64,000 nt of DNA from Bryobacterales bacterium (GCA_016789785.1 JAEUQE010000002.1:1-64000), one strand, 5' to 3'. Numbered from the stretch's first letter, positions 1 to 9,133 are shown. The notes: generated by a model from the letters alone, not told the origin. A program made the numbers and translations.

Positions 1-65
1 CCCAGCAACCCGTAAAACCGCTTCCCGTGAAAAGAAGTCATATGGCGATAGTAACGAAGTCCCCC

Positions 66-84
66 GGTGAAATCCTTTTTCACC
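66..84. other. Small hairpin ahead of the VOC gene
   Basis: A perfect 6-bp inverted repeat (GGTGAA / TTCACC, 7-base loop containing a T-run) lies about 45 bp before the VOC start codon. It could be the terminator of a gene off the left edge or part of the VOC leader. Nothing else recognisable was seen in bases 1-130. Confidence 0.25.
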
Positions 85-130
85 ACGAAGCCGTGCCACA
101 ATCCACACCCGCAAGCGATACGATGCTCTC

Positions 131-1048
131 ATGCGTTTCGTTACTGCTCTCGTGATACTTGCTGGCATGCTGTCCGCGCAGCAGCGTCCTCCCATCACCG
201 GCGTCGCACACATTGCTTTGTATGTGAAGGATGTCGAGAAGTCGCGCGCCTTCTACAAGGACTTCCTTGGCTACGGCGAGCCATTCGATCTGAAGAATCC
301 TGATGGCACACTCTCGCTGACGTTCATCAAAGTGAATGAGCGCCAGTACATTGAACTCTTTCCCGAGCGTGCACCGGAGACCGACCGCCTGAATCACATC
401 TCGATCGAGACAACCGACGCCGAGGCCATGCGCCGCTATCTCGCCTCGCGCGGAATCAAGGTGCCGGAACGTGTTCCGAAAGGCCGCAGCGGCAACTCGA
501 ACTTCAATATCAAGGATCCCGAGGGTCACACTGTGGAGATCGTCCAATACGAGCCCACGGGCTGGTCCGTGCGTGAGCGAGGCAAGCACGTTTTCCCGAA
601 TCGCATCTCGGAGCGCATGCTGCATCTGGGCATTCTCGTCGGCTCGCTCGATGCGTCCATGAAGTTCTATCGCGACGTTCTCGGTTTTGAAGAGATCTGG
701 CGCGGAAGCCGCGACGGAAAGACGTTGAGCTGGGTGAACATGAAAGTGCCTGATGGCGATGACTACATCGAGTTCATGCTCTACGATAAACTGCCCGAGC
801 CCACACGCCGGGGCGTGCAGCATCACATCTGCCTTGTCGTGCCGGATATCGAAAAATCAAAGGCGCAGCTCGAACAGCGTCCCGGGCGGAAGGCATACAC
901 GCAGCCGATGGAGATCCGCACGGGCACGAATCGCAAACGCCAGATGAACCTCTACGATCCCGATGGCACGCGCGTCGAACTCATGGAGCCGAACACTGTG
1001 GATGGCGTTCCCGCGCCGCCGTCAAATGCCCCGCCGCCGCGGCCCTGA
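131..1048 (+). CDS. Exported two-domain VOC (glyoxalase/dioxygenase fold) protein
   Basis: This 305-residue protein has a Sec-type signal peptide (about residues 1-18, ending near SAQQ) followed by two vicinal-oxygen-chelate modules. Module 1 covers about residues 22-140 and contains AHIALYVKDVEKSRAFYKDF. Module 2 covers about 158-290 and contains LHLGILVGSLDASMKFYRDV. Each has the family's beta-alpha-beta-beta-beta pattern and a late E in a VE(I/L)xxY or VELM context, typical of metal-binding positions. VOC proteins include glyoxalases, ring-cleavage dioxygenases and resistance proteins, and the substrate cannot be assigned here. Export to the periplasm is inferred from the leader. The tail is proline-rich (PPSNAPPPRP). 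It converges on the receptor gene at 1118 across a 69-bp gap holding a terminator-like hairpin. Confidence 0.85.
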   Translation: MRFVTALVILAGMLSAQQRPPITGVAHIALYVKDVEKSRAFYKDFLGYGEPFDLKNPDGTLSLTFIKVNERQYIELFPERAPETDRLNHISIETTDAEAMRRYLASRGIKVPERVPKGRSGNSNFNIKDPEGHTVEIVQYEPTGWSVRERGKHVFPNRISERMLHLGILVGSLDASMKFYRDVLGFEEIWRGSRDGKTLSWVNMKVPDGDDYIEFMLYDKLPEPTRRGVQHHICLVVPDIEKSKAQLEQRPGRKAYTQPMEIRTGTNRKRQMNLYDPDGTRVELMEPNTVDGVPAPPSNAPPPRP

Positions 1049-1075
1049 ATCGCGACCGCGTTGAAAGGATCGAGC

Positions 1076-1110
1076 AGACGGGTGCGGGCTTCGCGAGCCC
1101 CCTGCCGTCT
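1076..1110. terminator. Probable bidirectional terminator hairpin
   Basis: In the 69-bp gap between convergent genes, AGACGG pairs with CCGTCT and the inner GGGCT pairs with AGCCC around a TCGCG loop, separated by a symmetric 4-base internal loop. No strong U-tract follows on either strand, so its strength is uncertain. Confidence 0.5.
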
Positions 1111-1117
1111 CCTGGCT

Positions 1118-4100
1118 TCAAAACTGCAACACCGCACCCAACTGGATCAGCCGCTGAGACTGCTCCGGTGTCGTGTACTGTCCGAAAGCCGTGTTCGCTA
1201 TGTTGCGGTTCACATCACGGAAGGAATGATGGTTGAAGATGTTGTACATCTCACATCGCAACTTCAACTCCACTCGCTCCGTGATCTTTGTCGACTTGTA
1301 CACGTTCCAATCGAAGTTGGTCGAACCGTTCAACCGGTGGGTGGCGCGGCCCAGTGTGCCGAAGTTCCCCAGGAGCGGCTGCGACAGTCCAAGACTCGCC
1401 GCATAGGCCGAAATCCGCCGTCCCGCCACGCTATCCGTGGTCAGACCCTGGGGTGCGCCCGCACTCCCCGCGGGCACTGGGTTGAATGCAAATGGACCCG
1501 CGGCGTTGACGCGAATGATGCCGGCCGTATGCACCGCGGAGAGATTCTGCACTCCCAGCCGCGGACCTGCTTCAAAGCCCACCGGAAATCCCGCACGCCA
1601 ACTCGAAATCCCCGAAGTACCCCATCCATCCAACACCCGCCGGAGCGCCGCATTGCGGACCTTGCGGCCCCATGGCAACTCCCACACGTGCGTCATCACG
1701 AAACGGTGCGGGACATCGAACGCCGAGAGCCCACGGTTCTCCCTCAGGTTGTTCGGATTCTGCGACGTCACATCATCGTTCGGAATTGCGGTCAGCGAAT
1801 CGGAGGTGTCGTCAATCGACTTGCCCCACGTGTACGCCGTCGTGATCGAGTAGCCGTCCTTGAAGCGCTTCGTCCCGCTGAACTCGAATGCGTGGAAGTT
1901 CGAATTCGCCGAGTTGTCGTAATAGTTCACGGTGTTGAACCGCCGGTCCGTCCGTCCGGCGAACGCCCGTGCGGAACCCGTCATCGCAGCAAACGAGTTC
2001 ACAAAGCTCTGCGCTCGCGCGAGTTCATCCACCAAATCGGCCGCAGGCGCCGGAGCGTTTCCGTTCAGATTCACGGGCCGTGTCCGCTGCAGGAAGTTGC
2101 CCTTGTTCCCAACATACGCAGCTTTCAATACGATTCCCTGCGGGAGTTCCCTCTGGATCCCGAAGTGCCAGTTGTGCACCTGCGGATTGCGCAGCTTCGG
2201 ATCAATCACCGGACTCACGTTGCCATAGTTCAACACGTCATTCGGAAGTCTGCCCACCCGCGCGAGGCCTTCCTGCTGGATGGGCGCCGTTCCCCCCACC
2301 AGATTCGACCAGGTGTTTCCACCTGCGAAATTCGCAACGCCTGTGATCTGTTGCGTCACTACATACGGCGGCAGCGCGCGCTGGTTGCTGATCGGGTTGA
2401 GGAAGTTGAAATCCGCCACAATGCCATAGCCGCCGCGAATCACCGTCTTGCCGCCTCGCGGATTCCATGCGAATCCGACACGCGGCTGATAGTTGTACGT
2501 CGTGCCGACCGCATCCTGCCCGATCGTGAAGCAGCCAAGCGGCCCGCTGCCCGCCGCTCCCAAACTGTCGCGGCAGTTGAAGTCGAGATTCGACGTCAGC
2601 CGGTTCACCTCATTCACCGCGCCGAAGACTTCCATGCGGAAACCCAGGTTCAAAGTCAGCGCCGGAGTGATGCGGTAATCGTCCTGTGCAAATGCCGATT
2701 GCAGCCACGTGCGGTGACCGCGCGCCGTTGATCCGAACAGTTGCGTGTAGGCATTCGGACGTCCCTGCGCGAAATCATCCCAGTTCAAGAACGTGTACAA
2801 GCCCCGTGTCTGCGAGTCGAGGAAGCTGTTGCCCTGATACCGGAAAAAGTCACCACCGAACTTGAAGTTGTGCGGACCGCGCGTCCATGTCAAAGTGTCG
2901 CCCGCCTGATATGTGTTCTGCACACGTCCTTGTGGACCTGCTTCGGTTTGTCCGAACTCCGCAACCTGCGCGTTGGCGAACCGAATGCGCGGCCCGAGCG
3001 GCACGTCCGTCAGCAGATCGAAAATCGGCGAGGTCCGTCCAAAGCCCGACCGGAACTCATTGATCACCGTCCCGGAAAACACGTGCGTCTCATTCAGATT
3101 GATGCTGTAGACGTCGTTCGTCGAGACAAATCCGAAATTCGCAAGGTTCGTATTACGGAAAGTATTGCCTGGACTGGTACCTGCGTTGCGTGCGAAACCG
3201 TAGCGGCCCCAGATCGTGTCCCGGCTCGAAAGTTGATGATCCAGACGAACCGAGTATTGATGGAAGTCGTTGAAGTTTGCTCCGAACTGCTGCACGGTGC
3301 CCGTATCCGCGCCCTCCGTGGTCGCCGCCGGCAACTTGTACTGCTCCAGAAGCCGCCGCGACGTCGGATCCGTCACCCGTCCGAGCATCGCCGCCGTTGG
3401 TACCTGCGCGATTCGTGCTCCACCCAATCCTCGAATCGGCACCACTTCGCTCGAAAGGAAGAAGTGCGTCTTGTTGCGGAGAACCGGGCCGCCGAACACA
3501 CCTCCGAATTGGTTGTAGCGGGTCACCGTCGCGCTCCCGCTACGGTCGAACCAGTCGCGCGCATTCAGCTTGTTGTTACGAAAGAATTCGTACAACTCGC
3601 CGTGGAACTCATTCGTCCCGGACTTCGTGATGTACTGCACCTGCGCACCCGCATTGCGTCCGAACTCCGCGCTGAAGGAATTCGTGATGATCTTCACTTC
3701 CTTAATGGAAGAGAAGTTCAGCGGACCGTTGTTTGTGCTGCCCGTACCGCCCACGGAGATGTCGGTGGCAGTGATGTTGTCGATCGTGATGTTGTTCGCG
3801 CGGGTTCGGTTCCCGTTCGTGATGAAGCTACCTGAGTTGAAACCGCCAGGCGCCGGCACGATGCCAGGCAGCGTCGCAGCCAGCGCGTTTGGATTCCGCG
3901 CCACGGGAATCTCCTGCACGCTCTTCGTGCTGAACGACTCCTGCACTTGCGCACTCTGTGTGTCGAGCGCCGCAACTGCATCCGTTACCGTGACCTGTTC
4001 ACTCACCTGGCCGATTTCCAGCTTCAGCGATAGCGCCGTGATCTCAGCGCTGCGTACGTTCGCCGGTACCACGGCCTTTCGAAATCCCGTCGCTTCAATC

Positions 4101-4327
4101 GCTGCCTGATAGTCGCCAATACTCAGAAGGCTGAACGCAAAACGTCCATCCGCATCTGACATCGCAGTGCGGGTTGCGCCCGTCTCCACGCTGGTCAGCG
4201 TAGCCTTTGCGCCGGCAACCGCCGCGCCGGATGGGTCGGTAACAGTGCCGCGGATTTCTCCCGTGATTTGTGCATGAAGAGAGCCCGTGAATAGCAAGAT
4301 GCTTGCGAAGATCGGTGTGCGATGCAT
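1118..4327 (-). CDS. TonB-dependent receptor, Oar-like, with N-terminal carboxypeptidase-regulatory domain
   Basis: This 1069-residue outer-membrane protein starts at the internal ATG (MHRTPIFASILLF), which gives a clean signal peptide ending LHAQ and has AGGGG about 8 bases upstream. Residues about 22-105 form a CarboxypepD_reg/Cna-B-like beta-sandwich (GEIRGTVTDPSGAAVAGAKA). A TonB plug follows at about 115-240 (NITIDNITATDISVGG; FSAEFGRNAGAQVQYITKSG). The rest is a long beta-barrel rich in aromatic/Asn/Gly strands and ending in a C-terminal Phe (GAVLQF), as expected for BAM-inserted porins. No TonB, ExbB or ExbD gene is nearby. The ligand is unknown. This class is greatly expanded in Acidobacteriota and is usually linked to large glycans or peptides. 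The sulfatase gene lies directly upstream on the same strand. Confidence 0.9.
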   Translation of the reverse strand: MHRTPIFASILLFTGSLHAQITGEIRGTVTDPSGAAVAGAKATLTSVETGATRTAMSDADGRFAFSLLSIGDYQAAIEATGFRKAVVPANVRSAEITALSLKLEIGQVSEQVTVTDAVAALDTQSAQVQESFSTKSVQEIPVARNPNALAATLPGIVPAPGGFNSGSFITNGNRTRANNITIDNITATDISVGGTGSTNNGPLNFSSIKEVKIITNSFSAEFGRNAGAQVQYITKSGTNEFHGELYEFFRNNKLNARDWFDRSGSATVTRYNQFGGVFGGPVLRNKTHFFLSSEVVPIRGLGGARIAQVPTAAMLGRVTDPTSRRLLEQYKLPAATTEGADTGTVQQFGANFNDFHQYSVRLDHQLSSRDTIWGRYGFARNAGTSPGNTFRNTNLANFGFVSTNDVYSINLNETHVFSGTVINEFRSGFGRTSPIFDLLTDVPLGPRIRFANAQVAEFGQTEAGPQGRVQNTYQAGDTLTWTRGPHNFKFGGDFFRYQGNSFLDSQTRGLYTFLNWDDFAQGRPNAYTQLFGSTARGHRTWLQSAFAQDDYRITPALTLNLGFRMEVFGAVNEVNRLTSNLDFNCRDSLGAAGSGPLGCFTIGQDAVGTTYNYQPRVGFAWNPRGGKTVIRGGYGIVADFNFLNPISNQRALPPYVVTQQITGVANFAGGNTWSNLVGGTAPIQQEGLARVGRLPNDVLNYGNVSPVIDPKLRNPQVHNWHFGIQRELPQGIVLKAAYVGNKGNFLQRTRPVNLNGNAPAPAADLVDELARAQSFVNSFAAMTGSARAFAGRTDRRFNTVNYYDNSANSNFHAFEFSGTKRFKDGYSITTAYTWGKSIDDTSDSLTAIPNDDVTSQNPNNLRENRGLSAFDVPHRFVMTHVWELPWGRKVRNAALRRVLDGWGTSGISSWRAGFPVGFEAGPRLGVQNLSAVHTAGIIRVNAAGPFAFNPVPAGSAGAPQGLTTDSVAGRRISAYAASLGLSQPLLGNFGTLGRATHRLNGSTNFDWNVYKSTKITERVELKLRCEMYNIFNHHSFRDVNRNIANTAFGQYTTPEQSQRLIQLGAVLQF

Positions 4328-4444
4328 GACAATACCCCTGTCTGTGGGCCAACACCCACTCACATCGGCAAGCTAGCAGAGAGGGATAGTCAGAACTTGT
4401 GAACAGTGCGTAGGATGTGTAACACCACGGCCGTGAAACGCCTC

Positions 4445-5764
4445 TCAACTCATCCACGCCAGCGCTCGGTCGTTCGTCGTTTCCATACGCTTGCGCAACC
4501 GCGCCCTTAGATCTTCGCGAAGCTTTGCATGCTTCGCGTCGCCGATGAGGTCCTGCACCTCGCCAGGATCGGACACACAGTCATAGAGGGATTGCTTCTT
4601 CGACTCAAAGACCACCAGCTTGTGGCGATCCGTCCGGACCAGCCGGTACGGCTCCACCGCGACGTTCACCGCGAGCCCTTCCGGACGGCCGTCATCCCAC
4701 ACCGAATAGGCTTCGCGGATCGATCCTTTGCCCGTCTTCAGATAGCTGAGATAGCTGCGACCCGCCACCCGCTGCACGGGTTTCACGCCCGCGATATCGA
4801 GCCAAGTCGCTGTCGCATCCACGGATGACACTGGGTCAGCGACTTTCGCTGCCTTCTTCACGAAACCCCCGGAGACAAAATACGGCACACGCACCGACTC
4901 ATCCCAATGATGAACCTTGCCGCTCCAGTTCCGCGTGCCCGACATGTATCCGTTGTCACCGATGAAGAAGATGACCGTGTTGTCCCACTGGCCGGATTCC
5001 TTCACCGCGCTCACAAGCCTTCCGATCGCTTCATCCAGGTGTGTGATCACCGCGTAGTACGTTCGCCAGTTGAACGCCTTGCCACCGGGGGGATGCAACG
5101 GTGGCGCAAGCTTCTCGTTCGGCGTACCTGCGTATGGCGCGTGGTACTTCTCTGCCGCGTACCAGGGCGTGTGCGGCGCATTGTAGCCGAGCCACAGGAA
5201 ATACGGCTGCTTCGCCTTCCGCACCTCACCGATCGCTGCGTCCGTGAAGAGGTCCGTGATGTGGCCGGGCACCTTCTCGTCCTTGCCCTCCTGCCCTCTG
5301 CGCAACATCGGATCGCGGTACACACTGCCTCCTCCTCGCAGCCAAAGTGGCGACCGTGCGAAACCGCAGGGGCCGGGTTGTGGCGTCACATGCCACTTCC
5401 CGATGTGAATCGTGTCGTAGCCCGCATCGCGCATCTGGCCGACCACGGTCTTCTTCACCGCGCCAGGAGCGAAGTCGGTCGCGCCATTGCTACGAAGTCC
5501 CGATTGATACGTCTCCAGGCCACTCAGCATCACCCCACGGCTCGGACAGCATTGCGATGTGGAGATGATGCCGTTCGTGAAATGAACACCGCTTTGCGCG
5601 AGTGCATCGAGGTGCGGCGTACGAATGTGCGGATTGCCCGCTGCTCCCAACGCCTGAAAGTGATGATCATCACTGAAGAGGAAGAGGATGTTCGGCTTGC
5701 GATCGGCGCCTTCAAGCAGAGGCAGACTGGCAGCGCTCGCGAGCATCTGTCGGCGGGTCCACAT
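4445..5764 (-). CDS. Exported type I sulfatase (formylglycine-dependent, alkaline-phosphatase superfamily)
   Basis: This 439-residue protein begins with a short twin-arginine-like leader (MWTRRQMLASAASLPLLEGA). The mature part opens with KPNILFLFSDD, whose Asp pair is a metal ligand in this superfamily. The sulfatase signature C-x-P-S-R is present as CCPSR at about residues 72-76, so C72 is the predicted formylglycine residue. Other family marks are HIGKWH at about 140 and FFIGDNG, which supplies further metal ligands. Sulfatases remove sulfate esters from sugars or small molecules, and the substrate is not readable. The gene is divergent from the PLP enzyme at 5831 and lies 117 bp upstream of a TonB receptor on the same strand, which fits a sulfated-glycan uptake locus (inference). 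Confidence 0.92.
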   Translation of the reverse strand: MWTRRQMLASAASLPLLEGADRKPNILFLFSDDHHFQALGAAGNPHIRTPHLDALAQSGVHFTNGIISTSQCCPSRGVMLSGLETYQSGLRSNGATDFAPGAVKKTVVGQMRDAGYDTIHIGKWHVTPQPGPCGFARSPLWLRGGGSVYRDPMLRRGQEGKDEKVPGHITDLFTDAAIGEVRKAKQPYFLWLGYNAPHTPWYAAEKYHAPYAGTPNEKLAPPLHPPGGKAFNWRTYYAVITHLDEAIGRLVSAVKESGQWDNTVIFFIGDNGYMSGTRNWSGKVHHWDESVRVPYFVSGGFVKKAAKVADPVSSVDATATWLDIAGVKPVQRVAGRSYLSYLKTGKGSIREAYSVWDDGRPEGLAVNVAVEPYRLVRTDRHKLVVFESKKQSLYDCVSDPGEVQDLIGDAKHAKLREDLRARLRKRMETTNDRALAWMS

Positions 5765-5830
5765 GCCGACAGCCTATCATGCGGGGCATCGCGCGAAAGG
5801 TCGCCCGCCGGATTGATGTAATCTGTCTCC

Positions 5831-7051
5831 ATGCCCGGAACCAGACGCAGATTCCTTTCAGGCGGCGCGTGGACGTGGATGAGCCGCTGGCTGCCTTTCG
5901 GTGCAGCGCCCGCCTTGGCGAAGAGCCGTTCCCCTTACGAAGAACTCGGAATCCATCCGATCTTGAATTTTCGCGGCACGCACACCACCATCGGCGCCTC
6001 GAAACAGTGGCCGGAGTTGCATGCCGCCATGGAAGAAGCGGCGCGTCACTACGTCTCGCTCGATGAACTGCAGGACCGGGTCGGGGACCGGCTGTCGAAG
6101 CTGATCGGCTCGGAATCGGCGATGGTGACTACAGGTTGTGCCGGGGCGATCACCGTCGGAACCTGCGCGTGTGTCGCGGGCGCTGATGGTGTGGCCATTC
6201 GCAGGCTTCCCGATCTGCACGGGCTCAAAAGCGAAGTCATCATCCTGAAGCTGCATCGCAATGGATACGATCATGCGGTGCGATCGGTGGGAGTGCGCAT
6301 CGTCGAAGTGGAAAATGCTGAGCAGCTTCGCAACGCGATTAACAAGAGCACGGCAATGATGTACTTCCTGGGCGGAACAAGCGGCGACCATGCGTGGCCG
6401 GAGTCGATGTCGTACCAAGAGGCTCTGGGCATTCTGAAGCCCGCGGGAGTGCCGCTTCTGGTGGATGCGGCGAACATGTTGCCCCCATGGAACAACATTC
6501 GCAAGCTGGCTGCCGCGCAAGTGGATCTGATCGCGATGAGCGGTGGCAAGCACATGCGCGGACCACAGTGCTCGGGCATTCTTGCGGGGCGGAAGGATCT
6601 GGTCGCCGCTGCACGCATGAACACGAATCCACATTCGGACAGCCTCGGAAGGCCGATGAAGGTTGGGCGTGAAGAGATGATCGGGATCTGGCTGGCGGCC
6701 GAAAAGTACGCCTCGCTGGACTTTGAGGCTCTCGATCAACAGTGTCTGGCGCAGGCGGAGTATCTGCGGAAGGAACTCGCGAAGATCGGTGGAGTGCGCA
6801 CGTCGTTCACGCCATTCGATCGCACACGCAAGGTGCGCCGTGTGGCCGTGGAATGGGACGAGGCAAAGCTCGGCCTGACGGCTGCCGAGTGCGAACGGCA
6901 GTTGATGGAAGGGTCGCCACGCATCGCGGTGCTGCGTCATCAGCCGCAGGGGCTCGTGTTCACCGTGTTCATGAACGATGCCGGCGATGAAAGAGTAGCG
7001 GCGCGGCGGATGAGAGACATCTTCGCCGCCGCGCGCGGTTCGTCTGCATAA
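5831..7051 (+). CDS. Tat-exported SelA-like PLP-dependent enzyme (fold type I)
   Basis: This 406-residue protein has a twin-arginine leader (TRRRFLSGGAW). The body resembles the SelA / D-glucosaminate-6-phosphate ammonia-lyase branch of fold-type-I PLP enzymes. It has LNFRGTHTTIG near residue 45, a phosphate-binding stretch SAMVTTGCAGAI at about 96-107, the VDAAN motif at about 211-215 (D212 for the pyridine nitrogen) and the Schiff-base lysine in SGGKHMRGP (K240). It is therefore predicted to be catalytic. The family includes selenocysteine synthase and lyases of amino sugar acids. No selB, selD or tRNA-Sec is nearby, so a role in selenocysteine synthesis is unlikely. Export of a PLP enzyme is unusual because the cofactor is loaded in the cytoplasm, but Tat exports folded proteins. 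Confidence 0.85.
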   Translation: MPGTRRRFLSGGAWTWMSRWLPFGAAPALAKSRSPYEELGIHPILNFRGTHTTIGASKQWPELHAAMEEAARHYVSLDELQDRVGDRLSKLIGSESAMVTTGCAGAITVGTCACVAGADGVAIRRLPDLHGLKSEVIILKLHRNGYDHAVRSVGVRIVEVENAEQLRNAINKSTAMMYFLGGTSGDHAWPESMSYQEALGILKPAGVPLLVDAANMLPPWNNIRKLAAAQVDLIAMSGGKHMRGPQCSGILAGRKDLVAAARMNTNPHSDSLGRPMKVGREEMIGIWLAAEKYASLDFEALDQQCLAQAEYLRKELAKIGGVRTSFTPFDRTRKVRRVAVEWDEAKLGLTAAECERQLMEGSPRIAVLRHQPQGLVFTVFMNDAGDERVAARRMRDIFAAARGSSA

Positions 7052-7068
7052 CTACGGAACGTGCATGA

Positions 7069-7476
7069 TTACTGAACATGCATGGTCGCGACCGGCAACG
7101 CCTCCTCTCCCGGTTCAACCCGCGGAATCACCAGCAGGATCGGCGCGTTCTGGACTCGCGACAACTCGCGTGCCGTGAGAATCACCCGTTCGAGCGCCGC
7201 GTCAATCTGGCGCTTCAGTGATTCCACCTCGTCCATGCTGGCCATCGGCGTGGCTCGCAGTTCGGACAGTTCCTCTTCCAGATCCTTGCGTTTCCATGCA
7301 AGGTCAATGAAGCGGTCGACGAGGTCGCGCTCGCGGGCACTCCTCGGACCGAGAGCGATGCGAACCTCGCGGTAGTAGTTCATGAACTTCGGATCTTCCA
7401 GCCGTTGTGCGGTAAGGATGCCGCCGGCGGGTGGCTGATTCTTCGGTGCCCGCCTCGAACGCTGTGTGGTTGTCAT
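7069..7476 (-). CDS. Hypothetical small helical protein
   Basis: This 135-residue protein is of unknown function. The ATG at 7476 is preferred over a TTG four codons upstream because AAGG sits about 6 bases before it. The N-terminus is basic and disordered (TTTQRSRRAPKNQPPAGG). Residues about 30-110 are charged and strongly helical, probably a coiled coil (ERDLVDRFIDLAWKRKDLEEE). A short hydrophobic strand (APILLVIPRVEPGEE) follows. No signal peptide is seen, so it is probably cytoplasmic. It lies convergent with the PLP enzyme 17 bp away and downstream of the NCS1 permease pair on the same strand, with a 128-bp gap that holds a small palindrome. Confidence 0.6.
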   Translation of the reverse strand: MTTTQRSRRAPKNQPPAGGILTAQRLEDPKFMNYYREVRIALGPRSARERDLVDRFIDLAWKRKDLEEELSELRATPMASMDEVESLKRQIDAALERVILTARELSRVQNAPILLVIPRVEPGEEALPVATMHVQ

Positions 7477-7530
7477 ATCTGCCTTCAATTTAGCGATCGA
7501 AGGCAGGCGAATCCGTTAGCGATTCCCGTA

Positions 7531-7546
7531 AATGATTGAAATCATT
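7531..7546. promoter_or_regulatory. Palindrome upstream of the small helical protein gene
   Basis: AATGAT-TGAA-ATCATT is a perfect 6-bp inverted repeat 55 bp before the ATG at 7476, in an AT-rich patch of an otherwise GC-rich gap. It could be an operator or the tail of the upstream transcript. There is no direct evidence for either. Confidence 0.25.
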
Positions 7547-7604
7547 CAGAAGAAAATCCGGGCGGGCGGCGTGATCGCGAAAACACACCCGGTTTGCCGC
7601 GTTC

Positions 7605-7769
7605 TCAACGGGCGCCGCGGCTGCCCATGGTGGCGAAGACAAACCAGACCAGTGTTCCGCCCAGCAGCCAGTTGCGGTAGGAGTGCTGATCCATGCTTCC
7701 CCAGAAGAATGAGAGCGCGGCCCAGAGGCCGATTGCCAAGCCGGCGGTAGCGATCAAAGTGAGACGCAT
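7605..7769 (-). CDS. 54-residue membrane protein coupled to the NCS1-type permease
   Basis: This short protein has two predicted transmembrane helices (LTLIATAGLAIGLWAALSFF and NWLLGGTLVWFVFATMG) joined by a polar loop (WGSMDQHSYR). Its ATG overlaps the stop codon of the permease gene in an ATGA arrangement (7767-7771), a sign of translational coupling. No family is recognised. The tight coupling suggests a small accessory subunit of the transporter, comparable in layout to other small transporter subunits (inference). Confidence 0.7.
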   Translation of the reverse strand: MRLTLIATAGLAIGLWAALSFFWGSMDQHSYRNWLLGGTLVWFVFATMGSRGAR

Positions 7770-9133
7770 CAGGCGTTCCTCCGAGTCCAATTCAGGCCGA
7801 TATAGACGAGAATTGCCAGAAAATAGCAGGGCAGCCAGCGGAAGAACAGGTGCATCGGGAGGATCGCGCTGATGGCGAGCGTACCCGCCCATACCAGCAG
7901 CACCTTCCAGTTCAGCACCATGCCTTCCCGCTCGGCTTGAAACTGCGGAATGCGGAGACGCGGGAAGATCCAATGTTCCGTGAGCACCACCGCCCCGATC
8001 GGCATCAGCACCAGACCATAGATGGCAACGTAGTCCAGGAGCCGGACAAAGAATACCGGAAAGCATGCCAGTACGGAGGTGATCAGCCCGGTGTAGAGCG
8101 TCAGCTTCCAGCGCGGCCAATTCGGCGTGACCGATTGGAGTGCGAGACCCGCGCGATAGAGCGTGGGGTTGGCCGTGGTCCATCCTGCAATCGCCACTGC
8201 GAGCACGCCCGCAAGACCCGCGGCACTGTAGGCCATGCGTCCGGGGTCGAGGTTGCGATTGACGGCTGCCACCATCATGCCGGAGCAGATCCATGCGAGG
8301 TAGTGGCCCGGTAAGATGCCGGTCGACGTGAAGATGCCGTACCACCAGCTTTTCGCGTAACGGAACAACGCCATGTCGGAGAGACCAATGTGCATGGCGA
8401 GGTTCGCGAACCATGCGAAGAACGCAATCTGCCAGAAGCCGAATTGTTCCTGGCCTTCCACTGGCTTGCCGTTCCAAACCTTGGTTTCCAGGACTTCCCA
8501 CAGATTGCCGAGGTCTGCCGTGACACCGAGTGCGGGCAGTGTCGCAATCGCGCCCGCGATGAAGATCATGAACAGCCACGGCGAACAGACGCTGGCGAAT
8601 CGGCTGAGAGCATTGAAACCGAGCACTGCAAGCACGGTGAACAGCATACCGATGGTGATGGTGAGCAGCACCCACGCCACGCTGTTCGGAAGCACATCAT
8701 TCAGCGAGGGCGTGGGGATGCCGAAGCCGAGTCCGATTGCGGTGGCGCTGACGGAGATCATTGCTCCAGCGAGAATGCAGTACAGGAAGGCGTTGGCGAC
8801 GTTGTAGATCAGCGTGAGTCCCGGCCCCGCGATGCGCTTCAGATACCAGTAGAGCGTGAGGCGCGTCTCAACGGCGATGGGGCAACAGATGAGGGTCCAC
8901 GAAAGGACAGCGAGGATGTTGCCAAGCAACAGGCCAAGGAGCAGATCGCGAGCCGTGACTCCGTGCAACACGAAGAATGCGCCGATGACGAACTCCGTTG
9001 CCGCAACGTGCTCGCCGGCGAAAAGTCCCGCGAATCGCCCTGCGCCCTGAAGTTTGTCGGCATGGACGGGCTCGCGATCGAACTCGTTGAGTTGATCCAT
9101 GCGAGCCGCAAGTTCGGCGAATTGCGATGGCAT
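7769..9133 (-). CDS. NCS1-type (purine/cytosine permease-like) inner-membrane transporter
   Basis: This 454-residue protein has a soluble N-terminus of about 35 residues followed by about 12 hydrophobic segments. The N-terminal helices (GEHVAATEFVIGAFFVLHGV, then LLLGLLLGNILAVLSW) match the start of nucleobase:cation symporter-1 proteins, where the TM1 region binds purine or pyrimidine bases. The fold is the LeuT type. The substrate could be cytosine, purines, allantoin, hydantoin or thiamine-like compounds, and no catabolic neighbour narrows it. The gene ends in an ATGA overlap with the 54-residue membrane protein. The AlbA_2 ATPase gene lies just upstream (9170). Confidence 0.75.
   Translation of the reverse strand: MPSQFAELAARMDQLNEFDREPVHADKLQGAGRFAGLFAGEHVAATEFVIGAFFVLHGVTARDLLLGLLLGNILAVLSWTLICCPIAVETRLTLYWYLKRIAGPGLTLIYNVANAFLYCILAGAMISVSATAIGLGFGIPTPSLNDVLPNSVAWVLLTITIGMLFTVLAVLGFNALSRFASVCSPWLFMIFIAGAIATLPALGVTADLGNLWEVLETKVWNGKPVEGQEQFGFWQIAFFAWFANLAMHIGLSDMALFRYAKSWWYGIFTSTGILPGHYLAWICSGMMVAAVNRNLDPGRMAYSAAGLAGVLAVAIAGWTTANPTLYRAGLALQSVTPNWPRWKLTLYTGLITSVLACFPVFFVRLLDYVAIYGLVLMPIGAVVLTEHWIFPRLRIPQFQAEREGMVLNWKVLLVWAGTLAISAILPMHLFFRWLPCYFLAILVYIGLNWTRRNA

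Noticed and set aside
1..41. Possible start of a minus-strand gene leaving the window (MTSFHGKRFYGLLG)
   Set aside because: Only 14 codons are visible and there is no Shine-Dalgarno sequence, so it cannot be supported.
1061..3835. Long plus-strand open frames of up to 556 codons
   Set aside because: They are antisense to the receptor at 1118-4327, are Arg/Val-rich with no domain resemblance, and arise from high GC at third positions.
5831..7051. Selenocysteine synthase selA
   Set aside because: A Tat leader and absence of selB, selD or tRNA-Sec argue against it; it is only a distant family member.
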